A stretch of DNA of 64,000 nt from Polaromonas sp. (lineage in GTDB: Bacteria > Pseudomonadota > Gammaproteobacteria > Burkholderiales > Burkholderiaceae_C). The translations under genes and the position numbers were made by a program. The number at the start of each line of letters is the position of its first letter. The stretch's first letter is position 1. The stretch is from positions 1-64,000 of the forward strand of contig NZ_JAQSDA010000014.1 in NCBI RefSeq assembly GCF_029945685.1, written 5' to 3'. Positions 1 through 9,112 of this stretch are shown piece by piece. A model generated the notes under the pieces. It did no database searches. It saw only the letters and a list, made by a program, of their open reading frames with translations, and had not been told where the DNA came from.

Positions 1-279
1 GGCTGGGCCGAGGAGCGCAGGCAAAAGCGGATCAGGGCTGGCGTTGTTTGAGCCGAAGGCGAGTTTAGCCAGACCCCGCTTTTACCGAGCACCGGAGCTT
101 GCCCCGGAGCGCAGCGCAGGGGACCCAGACCATCGGGTCGCCTTTCTTTTGGGTACTTTTCTTTGGCGAAGCAAAGACAAAGTGCCTCGCCCGCCGGGGC
201 GAGACCCGGCTTGCTTGAAGACCCACCGAAGCGCGAGCCTGCACAGGCCTCAAACAGACTCAGCCAGAGCCGGAAAAGC
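1..279. repeat. Non-coding stretch with a family C palindromic repeat
   Basis: No credible gene. Around 141-190 there is an imperfect palindrome, ACTTTTCTTTGGC then GAA then GCAAAGACAAAGT, preceded by the phrase CTTTCTTTTGGG. A second short inverted pair (CTCGCCCGCCGGGGCGAG) lies at about 186-203. From general familiarity this resembles a repeat common beside genes in Comamonadaceae; only one copy is seen here. It lies just downstream of the regulator gene that ends at 280. Confidence 0.5.
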
Positions 280-1140
280 TCAAGCGTAGCGCTTGCTCCG
301 CAAATTGTTCTTCATTTCCTTGAGCAGCGGCTGCAGGGTCGGGCTGCCGATGCGCAGCGCCACGCAGGTCGCCAGGATATCGACGATCATCAGGTGCAGC
401 AGGCGTGACACCATGGGGCTGTAGCGGTCGTAGCCCTCCGGGTGGTCGGCGGCCAGATGGATATGGCCTTCAGCGGCCAGCGGCGAGCCGCTGGCCGTGA
501 TCACGATGGTGGTCGCGCCGTTCCTGCGGGCAATGTCGCAGGCGTCCATCAGGTCGCGCGTGCGGCCCGAGTTGGAGATGATCACCACGCAGTCCCCCGG
601 CCTGAGCAGCGAGGCGCTCATGACCTGCAGGTGGCCGTCGCTGTAGGCGATGGCATGCACCCCGAGGCGGAAGAACTTGTGCTGCGCGTCCTGCGCGACG
701 ATGCCGGAATTGCCGACACCGAAAAATTCGATGCGCTGTCCGCTGCTGCAGGTCGCCGCCAGGGCCAGCACGGCCTTTTCAATGAGTGCCGCGCTGGCGT
801 CATTGCGGTACTTCAGGAAGGCCGCCACCGTGTTGTCAATCACCTTGACCAGTACATCGCTCGTCTTGTCATCCGCATCGACACTGCGGTGAATGAAAGG
901 CACACCTTCACTGACGTTTCCGGCCAACTTGAGCTTGAAGTCCGACAGGCCGTCATAACCGACACTGCGGCAAAACCGGATCACGGTTGGCTTGCTGACA
1001 TGGGCACGTGCGGCCAGCTCGGTCACCGGCAGACTGGCAAAGGCCCGTGGATCGCTGAGCACCAGCTGCGCAACACGCTGCTCGGCCGGCGCCAGCGAAG
1101 GCAGGCAGGCCTTGATGCGGTCAAGCAAGGTGGCCCCCAC
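280..1140 (-). CDS. hexR: MurR/RpiR family transcriptional regulator, HexR-like
   Basis: A 286-residue regulator. Residues about 5-80 form an RpiR-type helix-turn-helix (HVSKPTVIRFCRSVGY near 47-62), and about 125-265 form a SIS sugar-phosphate domain (FFGVGNSGIVAQD). HexR proteins repress central sugar genes, and the effector in characterised members is 2-keto-3-deoxy-6-phosphogluconate. It lies upstream of zwf on the same strand, which supports the HexR assignment, though a family B repeat of about 250 bp separates them. The start is uncertain: GTG at 1140 lies in the end of that repeat (GTGGGGGCC), so residues M-G-A-T may be repeat-derived. TTG at 1128 gives MLDRIKACL, closer to how relatives usually begin. 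Confidence 0.85.
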   Translation of the reverse strand: MGATLLDRIKACLPSLAPAEQRVAQLVLSDPRAFASLPVTELAARAHVSKPTVIRFCRSVGYDGLSDFKLKLAGNVSEGVPFIHRSVDADDKTSDVLVKVIDNTVAAFLKYRNDASAALIEKAVLALAATCSSGQRIEFFGVGNSGIVAQDAQHKFFRLGVHAIAYSDGHLQVMSASLLRPGDCVVIISNSGRTRDLMDACDIARRNGATTIVITASGSPLAAEGHIHLAADHPEGYDRYSPMVSRLLHLMIVDILATCVALRIGSPTLQPLLKEMKNNLRSKRYA

Positions 1141-1220
1141 GGTCGTTCGCTTCGCGTAACTCCCTGCCCCCCAAGGGGGCCGCCCCGCCCGCGGCCCGGC
1201 GAAGCCGGTTCCGCGGCTCG
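1132..1220 (-). repeat. Family B GC-rich repeat, copy B1
   Basis: Reads GGCCCCCACGGTCG, then a GCCCCCCAAGGGGGC palindrome, then CGGCGAAGCCGG, in the same order as the copies at 12961 and 50837. Its CCCCCAC end overlaps the first codons called for hexR. Confidence 0.75.
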
Positions 1221-1300
1221 GACCGGTATTTTTGGAGCCGCGGGCTTGCGGTCTGCAGTGCTCGATACGCGACGAACGCCCGCGCAGCTTTCTGATTCAA

Positions 1301-1391
1301 GCAGGGGCCGCGGGTCCGGCTTTGCCGGCCCGCAGGCGCAGCGGCCCCCTCGGGGGGCAGCGCAGTACGCGAAGCGACAAGCGTGGGGGTC
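1301..1391 (+). repeat. Family B GC-rich repeat, copy B2
   Basis: Opposite orientation to B1: GGGGCCGCGGGTCCGGC, a CCGGCTTTGCCGG hairpin, CCCCCTCGGGGGG, then CGAAGCGACAAGCGTGGGGGTC. The GTGGGGGTCA end contains the zwf stop codon (TGA read on the minus strand at 1392-1390). B1 and B2 form an inverted pair with about 80 bp between them. Confidence 0.8.
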
Positions 1392-2856
1392 AAGACTCCT
1401 CGCTCCACCAGTGGCTGTCCCGCGCAATCATCGCGCTGGAGGCGCTGGGCCCCCAGGTGCCGGCCGTGTAGGGGCGCGGTCCATCGGTATCGTGTTGCCA
1501 TGCGTCCAGAATCGGTTCGACCCAGCGCCAGGCTTCCTCCTGTTCGTCGCTGCGCACAAACAGGTTCAGCCGGCCGTCGATCACGTCCAGCAGCAGGCGT
1601 TCGTAGGCGCCGACACGTTCGGTGCCAAAACGCTTGTCGAAGTCGAGGTCCAGCTGCACCGGAGCCAGCGTCTGGCTGGCCGCGCGTGCGCCCTGCCGGT
1701 TGTCCTGGCCTTGCGCCAGCAGGTGCAGCTCCAGCCCGTCCTTGGGCTGCAGGTTGATCACCAGCCGGTTGCCGGCGCCCAGTGGCGACTTGAAGATGGC
1801 GTGCGGCGTCGGGCGGAAGTTCACCTCGATGTGGGCGTCGCGGTCGGCCAGCCGTTTGCCGGTGCGTATGTAAAAAGGCACGCCGGCCCAGCGCCAGTTG
1901 GCGATTTCGGCGCGCAGGGAGACGAAGGTTTCGGTCCGGCTGTCCGGGCTGACGCCGCTTTCGTGCAGGTAACCGGGCACGGCCTCACCGTTGATGTTGC
2001 CGGCGGCGTACTGGCCGCGAATCACGTGGTGCTTCAGGGTTTCCGGTGTCCACGCCTTGAGCGAGCGCAGGACCTTGAGCTTTTCGTCACGGATGGCGTC
2101 GGCATGGGCGTTGATCGGCGGCTCCATGCCGATCGCGCAGAGCAGCTGCAGCGCGTGGTTTTGCACCATGTCGCGCAGGGCGCCGGTGCTGTCGTAAAAG
2201 GCACCGCGTTTTTCCACGCCGAGTTCCTCGGCAATCGTGATCTGGATGTTGGCAATGGTCTCGCGGCGCCACAGCGGCTCGAACAGCGAATTGCCAAAAC
2301 GCAGCGCAAACAGGTTTTGCACCGAAGGTTTGCCGAGGTAGTGGTCGATGCGGAAGATCTGCTTTTCCGGCAATACACGCAGCACGGCTTCGTTGATGGC
2401 GCGGTTCGAGGCGAGATCATGGCCCAGCGGTTTTTCCAGCACCACACGGGTTTGCGGCCCATTGAGCCCGACGGCCGCCATGTTTTCGCAGATCGCCTGG
2501 AACAGCGTCGGCGCGGTGGCTAGGTACATCACCACGGTGTCGGCCTGGCGAGCTTTGAGCAGGGTTGCGAGTTCCGCATAGTCGGCCGGACCGGACAGGT
2601 CCATGCGCAGGTAGTGCAGCAGCGCGGCAAAACGTTCGAACTCGTCACCGGTGGGGCGTTTGGCCAGCTCGACACTGTCAAAACGTGCGCGTATCAATGC
2701 GCGGTACTCTGCATCGCTCATGGCGTCGCGGCCCACGCCCACAATCCGGCCATCCAAGGGCAGCGAGCCGTGCCGGAAGGCCTGGAACAGCGCGGGCATC
2801 AACTTGCGCCAGGTCAGGTCGCCCGTGCCGCCAAACAGGACCAGATCAAAACTCAT
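1390..2856 (-). CDS. zwf: Glucose-6-phosphate 1-dehydrogenase
   Basis: 488 residues, normal for the family. It oxidises glucose 6-phosphate to 6-phosphogluconolactone with NAD(P)+, the entry to the oxidative pentose phosphate and Entner-Doudoroff routes. The N-terminal Rossmann motif GGTGDLTWRKL is at 9-19, EKPLGHD at 141-147 and the substrate-binding RIDHYLGK at 169-176 (catalytic His and Lys region). Residue 177 is Pro where many homologues have Glu. The ATG at 2856 has GGGAAGG upstream. The stop codon is the first base triplet of repeat B2, so the gene ends exactly at a repeat boundary. It is divergent from tal, and a candidate HexR site lies between them. Confidence 0.97.
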   Translation of the reverse strand: MSFDLVLFGGTGDLTWRKLMPALFQAFRHGSLPLDGRIVGVGRDAMSDAEYRALIRARFDSVELAKRPTGDEFERFAALLHYLRMDLSGPADYAELATLLKARQADTVVMYLATAPTLFQAICENMAAVGLNGPQTRVVLEKPLGHDLASNRAINEAVLRVLPEKQIFRIDHYLGKPSVQNLFALRFGNSLFEPLWRRETIANIQITIAEELGVEKRGAFYDSTGALRDMVQNHALQLLCAIGMEPPINAHADAIRDEKLKVLRSLKAWTPETLKHHVIRGQYAAGNINGEAVPGYLHESGVSPDSRTETFVSLRAEIANWRWAGVPFYIRTGKRLADRDAHIEVNFRPTPHAIFKSPLGAGNRLVINLQPKDGLELHLLAQGQDNRQGARAASQTLAPVQLDLDFDKRFGTERVGAYERLLLDVIDGRLNLFVRSDEQEEAWRWVEPILDAWQHDTDGPRPYTAGTWGPSASSAMIARDSHWWSEES

Positions 2857-2867
2857 GGGGCCCCGCC

Positions 2868-2887
2868 TTCCCGATCGTTTCCCGATC
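2868..2887. repeat. Tandem TTCCCGATC repeat in the zwf leader
   Basis: TTCCCGATC occurs at 2868-2876 and again at 2879-2887, an 11-bp period, about one helical turn, 12 bp upstream of the zwf ATG. It could be part of a regulator site or chance; no known motif is recognised. Confidence 0.4.
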
Positions 2888-2895
2888 AGGCGATA

Positions 2896-2910
2896 TGTAA
2901 TAAAGTTTCA
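2896..2910. promoter_or_regulatory. Candidate HexR operator between zwf and tal
   Basis: TGTAATAAAGTTTCA is an imperfect dyad. The HexR site known from gammaproteobacteria is close to TGTAAT-N3-ATTACA; the left half matches fully and the right half at four of six positions. Its place between divergent zwf and tal, with a HexR-like gene next door, supports the call. Clear -35/-10 boxes were not resolved. Confidence 0.4.
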
Positions 2911-2988
2911 TAGGATATTGCCATAATCGTAACTCAATCAGGGCCTGCTCTTACAAAGCCGTGGCCGTCACCCACCTACACTTTCACC

Positions 2989-3936
2989 ATGAACCAACTC
3001 GAAGCCCTCAAGCAGTTCACCACCGTGGTGGCCGACACCGGTGATTTCAGACAACTCGACGCCTACAAGCCGCAGGATGCGACGACCAACCCGTCGCTGA
3101 TCCTCAAGGCGGTGTTAAAGCCCGACTACCAGCCGCTGCTGCGTGACACGGTGGCCAAGTTTCGCGGCCGCGCGCTCGATGAAACCATGGACCGGCTGCT
3201 GGTGCGTTTTGGCTGCGAGATCCTGTCCATCATCCCGGGCCGGGTGTCGACCGAAGTCGATGCGCGCCTGAGTTTCGACAGCAACGCCACCTTCACACGC
3301 GGTGAACGCATCATCGAGCTGTACGAGGCCGAAGGCATCCACATCGACCGTGTGTTGATCAAGGTGGCCGCCACCTGGGAGGGCATCCAGGCGGCGCGCC
3401 GGCTTGAGGACCGGGGCATCCACACCAACCTGACCCTGCTTTTTTCCTTCTGCCAGGCGGTGGCCTGCGGGCAAGCCGGGGTGCAGCTGATTTCACCCTT
3501 TGTCGGCCGCATCTACGACTGGTACAAGAAGTCGGCCGGCGCCGCGTGGGACGAAACCGCCCATGCCGGCGCCAACGACCCTGGCGTCCAGTCGGTGCGC
3601 CAGATCTACAACCATTACAAGAAATTCGGCATCAAGACCGAGATCATGGGCGCGAGTTTCCGCAACATCGGGCAGATCATCGCCCTGGCTGGTTGTGACC
3701 TGCTGACCATCAGCCCCGAACTGTTGGGCCAGCTGGCTGCCAGCGAGGCGCCACTGGCGCGCGCGCTGGACGCCGGTGCCGCACAGGCGCTGGACCTGCC
3801 TGCCGTCGGTTTTGACGAGGTGACGTTCCGCTACGCACTCAACGAAGATGCGATGGCCACTGACAAGCTGGCTGAAGGCATACGCGCCTTTGCGGCGGAT
3901 GCAGTCAAGCTTGAACAGCTGATGCTGGCGGCCTAG
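2989..3936 (+). CDS. tal: Transaldolase
   Basis: 315 residues, the usual length of TalB-type transaldolases. It moves a dihydroxyacetone unit between sedoheptulose 7-phosphate and glyceraldehyde 3-phosphate in the non-oxidative pentose phosphate pathway (cytosolic). Visible are DATTNPSL (30-37), the Schiff-base lysine in [12 protein letters not shown] (Lys125) and [10 protein letters not shown] in the C-terminal half. It is divergent from zwf and followed 9 bp later by pgi, so tal and pgi probably share a transcript. The shared intergenic region carries the candidate HexR site. Confidence 0.97.
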   Translation: MNQLEALKQFTTVVADTGDFRQLDAYKPQDATTNPSLILKAVLKPDYQPLLRDTVAKFRGRALDETMDRLLVRFGCEILSIIPGRVSTEVDARLSFDSNATFTRGERIIELYEAEGIHIDRVLIKVAATWEGIQAARRLEDRGIHTNLTLLFSFCQAVACGQAGVQLISPFVGRIYDWYKKSAGAAWDETAHAGANDPGVQSVRQIYNHYKKFGIKTEIMGASFRNIGQIIALAGCDLLTISPELLGQLAASEAPLARALDAGAAQALDLPAVGFDEVTFRYALNEDAMATDKLAEGIRAFAADAVKLEQLMLAA

Positions 3937-3945
3937 GTCGGGCCG

Positions 3946-5511
3946 ATGAACCATCCACCTTGCCACCAGACCCCCGCCTGGGCTGCGCTGCAGGCGCAGT
4001 TTGACGCGTCAGGGAAGACGTTCGACCTGCGCCGGGCCTTTGCGGCCGATCCCGGCCGGTTCGCTGCCTTCAGCCAGGAGGCGCCGCACGTTTTTGCCGA
4101 CCTCTCCAAAAACCTGATCGATGCGCCCACGCAGGCCTTGCTGCTGGACCTGGCGCGCCAGCGCGGCGTGGAGCATTACCGCGATGCGATGTTCGCCGGC
4201 GAGAGGATCAACCGCAGCGAAGACCGGGCGGTCATGCACTTTTTGTTAAGAAATCCGGCTCCAGCCCAGCAGGGCCGGGCGCCGGCAGCTCCTGAAAACA
4301 TAGCGACCGGGTTTGAGCAGGTGCACGAAACACTGGCCGCCATGCTGGCTTACGCAGAGCTGGTGCGTCGGGACGAGGCCATCACCGACATTGTCAACAT
4401 CGGCATCGGTGGCTCCGACCTCGGTCCGCAGATGGCGGTGCTGGCGCTCGATGCGTTTCGCATTCCCGGCAAGCGCTTTCACTTCGTCTCCAACGTCGAC
4501 GGGCAGGAGCTCGCCAGTGTATTGGCGCAGGTCCAGGCGCAGAACACCCTGTTCCTGATTGCCTCCAAGACCTTCACGACCACCGAAACCATGACCAACG
4601 CCCTGTCGGCGAAACGCTGGTTTGAAGCGCAGGGCGGTACGGACATCGCGCGTCACTTCGCGGCGCTGACGACCAACATTGCCGCGGCCCAGGCCTTCGG
4701 CATCAGCACGATCTTCGGCTTCTGGGACTGGGTGGGAGGGCGTTATTCGCTGTGGTCGGCCATTGGGCTGCCGCTGGCCATCAGCATAGGCGCGCCCGGT
4801 TTTCGCGACCTGCTGGCCGGCGCCCATGCCATGGACGACCATTTCCGCGCGGCAGCACTGGCGCAGAACCTGCCGGTACGGCTGGGGCTGCTGGATGTCT
4901 GGTATCGCAACTTCCACCGTTTCACCAGCCGCAGTCTGGCGCCCTACAGCAGCGCCTTGCGCCGCTGGCCGGCCTACCTGCAGCAGCTGGAGATGGAGAG
5001 CAATGGCAAACGAGTGGACATGGACGGCAGGGCGCTGCCTTTTGCCACCGCACCCGTGCTCTGGGGCGAGCCCGGCACCAATGGCCAGCACGCGTATTTC
5101 CAGATGCTGCATCAGGGCACGGACGTGGTGCCGGTCGAGTTTGTGGCCGTCAGAAAATCCTCCCATGGCTTGCCGGGCCATCACGACAAGCTGCTTGCGA
5201 ACGTGCTGGCCCAAGCCCAGGCGCTGATGCTGGGCAAGAACGATGCCGGTGGGCACAGACACTTCCCCGGCAACCGCCCCAGCACCTTTCTCCTGCTGGA
5301 GGAACTGAACCCGGCCAGCCTCGGCGCGCTGATTGCGCTGCAGGAGCACCGCGTGTTTGTCAGTGGCGCGATCTGGGGCATCAACAGTTTTGACCAGTGG
5401 GGCGTCGAGCTCGGCAAGGTGCTGGCCAGGGACATCGAACCGCGTCTGCGCAGTGGAGATGTTTCAGGGCTGGATTCCTCCACCGCCGGCTTGCTCAAGC
5501 GCCTGCGCTGA
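3946..5511 (+). CDS. pgi: Glucose-6-phosphate isomerase
   Basis: 521 residues, slightly shorter than the E. coli enzyme (549). It interconverts glucose 6-phosphate and fructose 6-phosphate. The phosphosugar-binding IGIGGSDLGP motif is at 152-161 and FVSNVDGQEL follows. SKTFTTTET, GGRYSLWSAIGL and the C-terminal signature around GINSFDQWGVELGK are all present. It sits 9 bp after tal. The enzyme links the pentose phosphate genes here to gluconeogenic supply of glucose 6-phosphate for zwf. Confidence 0.97.
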   Translation: MNHPPCHQTPAWAALQAQFDASGKTFDLRRAFAADPGRFAAFSQEAPHVFADLSKNLIDAPTQALLLDLARQRGVEHYRDAMFAGERINRSEDRAVMHFLLRNPAPAQQGRAPAAPENIATGFEQVHETLAAMLAYAELVRRDEAITDIVNIGIGGSDLGPQMAVLALDAFRIPGKRFHFVSNVDGQELASVLAQVQAQNTLFLIASKTFTTTETMTNALSAKRWFEAQGGTDIARHFAALTTNIAAAQAFGISTIFGFWDWVGGRYSLWSAIGLPLAISIGAPGFRDLLAGAHAMDDHFRAAALAQNLPVRLGLLDVWYRNFHRFTSRSLAPYSSALRRWPAYLQQLEMESNGKRVDMDGRALPFATAPVLWGEPGTNGQHAYFQMLHQGTDVVPVEFVAVRKSSHGLPGHHDKLLANVLAQAQALMLGKNDAGGHRHFPGNRPSTFLLLEELNPASLGALIALQEHRVFVSGAIWGINSFDQWGVELGKVLARDIEPRLRSGDVSGLDSSTAGLLKRLR

Positions 5512-5595
5512 GGGACCGCCGCACTACTGTCGCGGGTGTGGCATATCATGGCGCGGGGAATTTACCCCGTCTGTATCCTGAGGAGGAGAAAAAAC

Positions 5596-5919
5596 ATGAA
5601 CTTCGGTCAAGCCATTTCCACCTGTTTCGCCAAGTACGCGACCTTTTCCGGCCGCGCATCGCGCCCTGAATTCTGGTGGTTTTTCCTGTTCCAGGTCCTG
5701 GTTTCCATTGCCGCTTCGATGCTCAGTGACACGCTGAGCGGGCTGGTGGGCCTGGCCCTGCTGCTGCCGGCCCTGGCCGCGGGCACGCGCCGGCTTCACG
5801 ACATTGGCAAAAGTGGCTGGTGGCAACTCATCATGCTCACCGTCATCGGCTGGTTTGTGCTGGTCTACTGGTGGGCCCAGCCTGCCCGCGAAGCCGGCAG
5901 CGAGTACGCGTCGGCCTGA
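5596..5919 (+). CDS. DUF805 family small membrane protein
   Basis: 107 residues from the ATG at 5596, chosen because GAGGAGGAG lies a few bases upstream; an earlier in-frame start at 5536 has no such site. It begins MNFGQAISTCFAKYATFSGRASRPEFWW, the typical DUF805 opening (Y-x-x-F-x-GRASRxEFW). Two or three hydrophobic segments follow, and RRLHDIGKSGWW is a second family hallmark. Function is unknown for the family; it is an inner-membrane protein. It is 84 bp after pgi and is followed by a strong bidirectional terminator. Confidence 0.85.
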   Translation: MNFGQAISTCFAKYATFSGRASRPEFWWFFLFQVLVSIAASMLSDTLSGLVGLALLLPALAAGTRRLHDIGKSGWWQLIMLTVIGWFVLVYWWAQPAREAGSEYASA

Positions 5920-5934
5920 GTTTCGAACGTCCAT

Positions 5935-5972
5935 GAAAAAACCCGCAGGGCTTGGGCCCTGCGGGTTTTTTG
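5935..5972. terminator. Bidirectional intrinsic terminator between the DUF805 gene and groEL
   Basis: Eleven-base arms ACCCGCAGGGC (5941-5951) and GCCCTGCGGGT (5956-5966) with a 4-base loop, flanked by A6 on the left and T6 on the right. It can therefore stop transcription from both the DUF805 gene (+) and groESL (-). Confidence 0.9.
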
Positions 5973-6113
5973 TTTGCCGCCCGGAAAGTCCGGACGGCGT
6001 AGCGAGCAGGTGCCAGGCTAGGCGGACGGAGCGCAGGAACCGGAACGTACCTTGGGGTACGTGAGGATTCCGAGCACCGCCCAACGACGCATGGCGCCTG
6101 CGCAGTAGCCGGA

Positions 6114-7793
<1,680 letters not shown>

Positions 7794-7820
7794 TTAAGGT
7801 TGCGGTAGGTATGCGAGAAC

Positions 7821-8111
7821 TTACTTCTCGACCACTGCGAACAGGTCGTCTTCTTTCATGACCAGCAATTCGTCGCCATCGACCTTGACGGTCTGGCCGC
7901 TGTATTTGCCGAACAGCACGCGGTCGCCGACCTTGACGGCCATGGCGCTGATTTCGCCCTTGTCGTTCTTCTTGCCAGGACCGACGGCCAGGACTTCGCC
8001 CTGATCCGGCTTTTCAGCGGCGCTGTCAGGAATGACGATGCCAGAGGCGGTTTTGGTTTCGTTTTCAACACGTTTGACGATCACGCGGTCGTGCAGGGGA
8101 CGAAGTTTCAT
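7821..8111 (-). CDS. groS: 10 kDa co-chaperonin GroES
   Basis: 96 residues from the ATG at 8111 ([15 protein letters not shown]), with GGAGCTCC as ribosome-binding site. An in-frame upstream extension to 8207 runs into the operator and is not real. The mobile-loop region ([20 protein letters not shown], about 16-35) and the C-terminal [13 protein letters not shown] are typical. It caps the GroEL ring. It is the first gene of groES-groEL and is preceded by CIRCE. Confidence 0.98.
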   Translation of the reverse strand: MKLRPLHDRVIVKRVENETKTASGIVIPDSAAEKPDQGEVLAVGPGKKNDKGEISAMAVKVGDRVLFGKYSGQTVKVDGDELLVMKEDDLFAVVEK

Positions 8112-8200
8112 GGGAGCTCCTTGTTTTGAAACAGGTTTGGAATCAGAAAACACCAGCGCGGGGAGGCGGGTGCTTGTGAACGGGCTGGTGTAAGTGGTTG

Positions 8201-8227
8201 TTAGCACTCAATACCATCGAGTGCTAA
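8201..8227. promoter_or_regulatory. CIRCE operator (HrcA binding site)
   Basis: A perfect TTAGCACTC-N9-GAGTGCTAA inverted repeat, the conserved target of the heat-shock repressor HrcA. It lies 90 bp upstream of the groS start and directly downstream of the -10 box, where bound HrcA would block initiation. Confidence 0.97.
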
Positions 8228-8255
8228 TCATAAGGCTGTTTCGTGGCAGTTTCAA
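8227..8255 (-). promoter_or_regulatory. Sigma-70-type promoter of groESL
   Basis: On the minus strand TTGAAA (8255-8250), a 17-base spacer, then TATGAT (8232-8227). The -10 overlaps the outer base of CIRCE. CTTGAAA also resembles a sigma-32 -35 element, but the -10 region (CTTATGAT) fits the vegetative consensus better. Confidence 0.75.
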
Positions 8256-8683
8256 GTCAGGAAACACAAAAAGGACAGGTCGCTGGCAGTTTCCTTTCTT
8301 GCCGTAGGCGCCGCCGCACAGTGGGAGCGGCATGGTTTGTCCTACAAAAGTCTGGCCGGCGTCCGACAACGGGTGCCCGGTTGCCGATTTAAAGTGGTCT
8401 CACGATTGATGGATTGATCGACGGGCAGGTTTGCCCATATTGGGGAATTTATGAGCCAATTTGTTATTGCCACGGGAGCCGGTCAGCCTGGCATCCGTTA
8501 CGAGCGTCCAGCGACTGGAGACGGCAGGTTGTACGGGACTGGCCCGGGTGGCGGCGTGGTTCGCTCGGCATGGCCGTTCCTTGTTAAAGCCGGTACGTCA
8601 TCGACGGTCGTGCAGCCGCAGAAGCATTGCAGCAGCCCGTCTGGCTTTGTGAGCTGATCCCCTGGCCATCATGGAGAGAGAAA
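8256..8683. other. Intergenic region without a convincing gene
   Basis: About 430 bp between the groESL promoter and a small plus-strand gene. A possible sigma-70 promoter is at 8414-8441 (TTGATC, 16-base spacer, CATATT). A 68-codon plus-strand frame starting at ATG 8451 has low-complexity, unfamiliar translation and is not supported. GGCAGTTTC occurs twice (about 8245 and 8285) without clear meaning. Confidence 0.5.
8414..8441 (+). promoter_or_regulatory. Possible sigma-70 promoter
   Basis: TTGATC at 8414-8419 and CATATT at 8436-8441 with a 16-base spacer. It would serve the small gene at 8684. Moderate match only. Confidence 0.3.
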
Positions 8684-8872
8684 ATGGCTGACGTCAGCGT
8701 GGGACAGGGCAATCGGCGGGACCGAAACGAAAACGAAGTGGAAAAGGACAGCACCTTGAACAAGACCTTTGGCGAGGAGGGAACTGACAAGGCGCAGCCC
8801 AGGCCCGACCCGAATGCCAAACCAGTCGAAGTCGGGGACAAGGGGACCAAGCCGCCGCCCTTTACCCGCTGA
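8684..8872 (+). CDS. Small hydrophilic hypothetical protein
   Basis: 62 residues from the ATG at 8684, preceded by GGAGAGAG. Not a recognised family. The product is very polar (many Asp, Glu, Lys, Arg, Asn), has no hydrophobic segment and ends in a Pro-rich KPPPFTR, so it looks intrinsically disordered. Support for being real: a good ribosome-binding site, a possible upstream promoter, and a strong terminator hairpin 18 bp after the stop. No function is proposed. Confidence 0.55.
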   Translation: MADVSVGQGNRRDRNENEVEKDSTLNKTFGEEGTDKAQPRPDPNAKPVEVGDKGTKPPPFTR

Positions 8873-8890
8873 GAATCCTTCGAGCCGAAC

Positions 8891-8922
8891 AAAAAAGCCA
8901 CCGTCTCCGGTGGCTTTTTTTC
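8891..8922. terminator. Intrinsic terminator
   Basis: AAAAAA, then GCCACCG, a 4-base loop (TCTC), CGGTGGC and seven T. It lies directly after the small gene ending at 8872, and also faces the downstream end of metK on the other strand. Confidence 0.85.
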
Positions 8923-8998
8923 GTCTACCGCCCTGAGTGGCAGTGCGGAAACGGGGGCCGTCCGCCGGTTTCAAGCGGCGGATGGGGGTAACTGACTT

Positions 8999-9037
8999 GA
9001 GGCCGGCCGCTGCCCGCAGCACGGCGACCTTGTCCGT
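8999..9037 (-). pseudogene. Relic copy of the metK 3' end
   Basis: Read on the minus strand this encodes TDKVAVLRAAAGL, matching the last residues of the metK product 75 bp upstream ([13 protein letters not shown]) at 10 of 13 positions plus one Lys/Arg change. In the relic the frame continues instead of stopping. It is separated from metK by the long hairpin at 9043-9081. It looks like a duplicated or displaced metK tail. Confidence 0.6.
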
Positions 9038-9042
9038 TTTTT

Positions 9043-9081
9043 GGGCGACACTCACATCGCTGCGCGATATGAGTGTCGCCC
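9043..9081. other. Long near-perfect hairpin downstream of metK
   Basis: Arms GGGCGACACTCACATCGC (9043-9060) and GCGATATGAGTGTCGCCC (9064-9081), 18 bp with one mismatch that becomes G-U in minus-strand RNA; loop TGC. Outside, CCTTGTCCGT and ACGGACCAAGG extend the pairing. There is no T-run after it on the metK strand, so it is not a standard terminator, though it could stabilise the metK mRNA end. Confidence 0.7.
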
Positions 9082-9112
9082 ACGGACCAAGGCCGCGCTA
9101 TGCGCGGTGGCC

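Noticed and set aside
442..2523. Long open frame (about 690 codons) on the plus strand opposite hexR and zwf
   Set aside because: Composition is His/Gln/Val-rich with no recognisable motif; it is the mirror of real GC-rich genes with clear zwf motifs on the other strand.
4246..5349. 367-codon open frame opposite pgi
   Set aside because: Same shadow effect; pgi motifs are intact on the plus strand.
8451..8657. 68-codon plus-strand frame before the small gene
   Set aside because: Ends 27 bp before the better-supported start at 8684; no familiar sequence. GGGG before the ATG is weak evidence, so not called.
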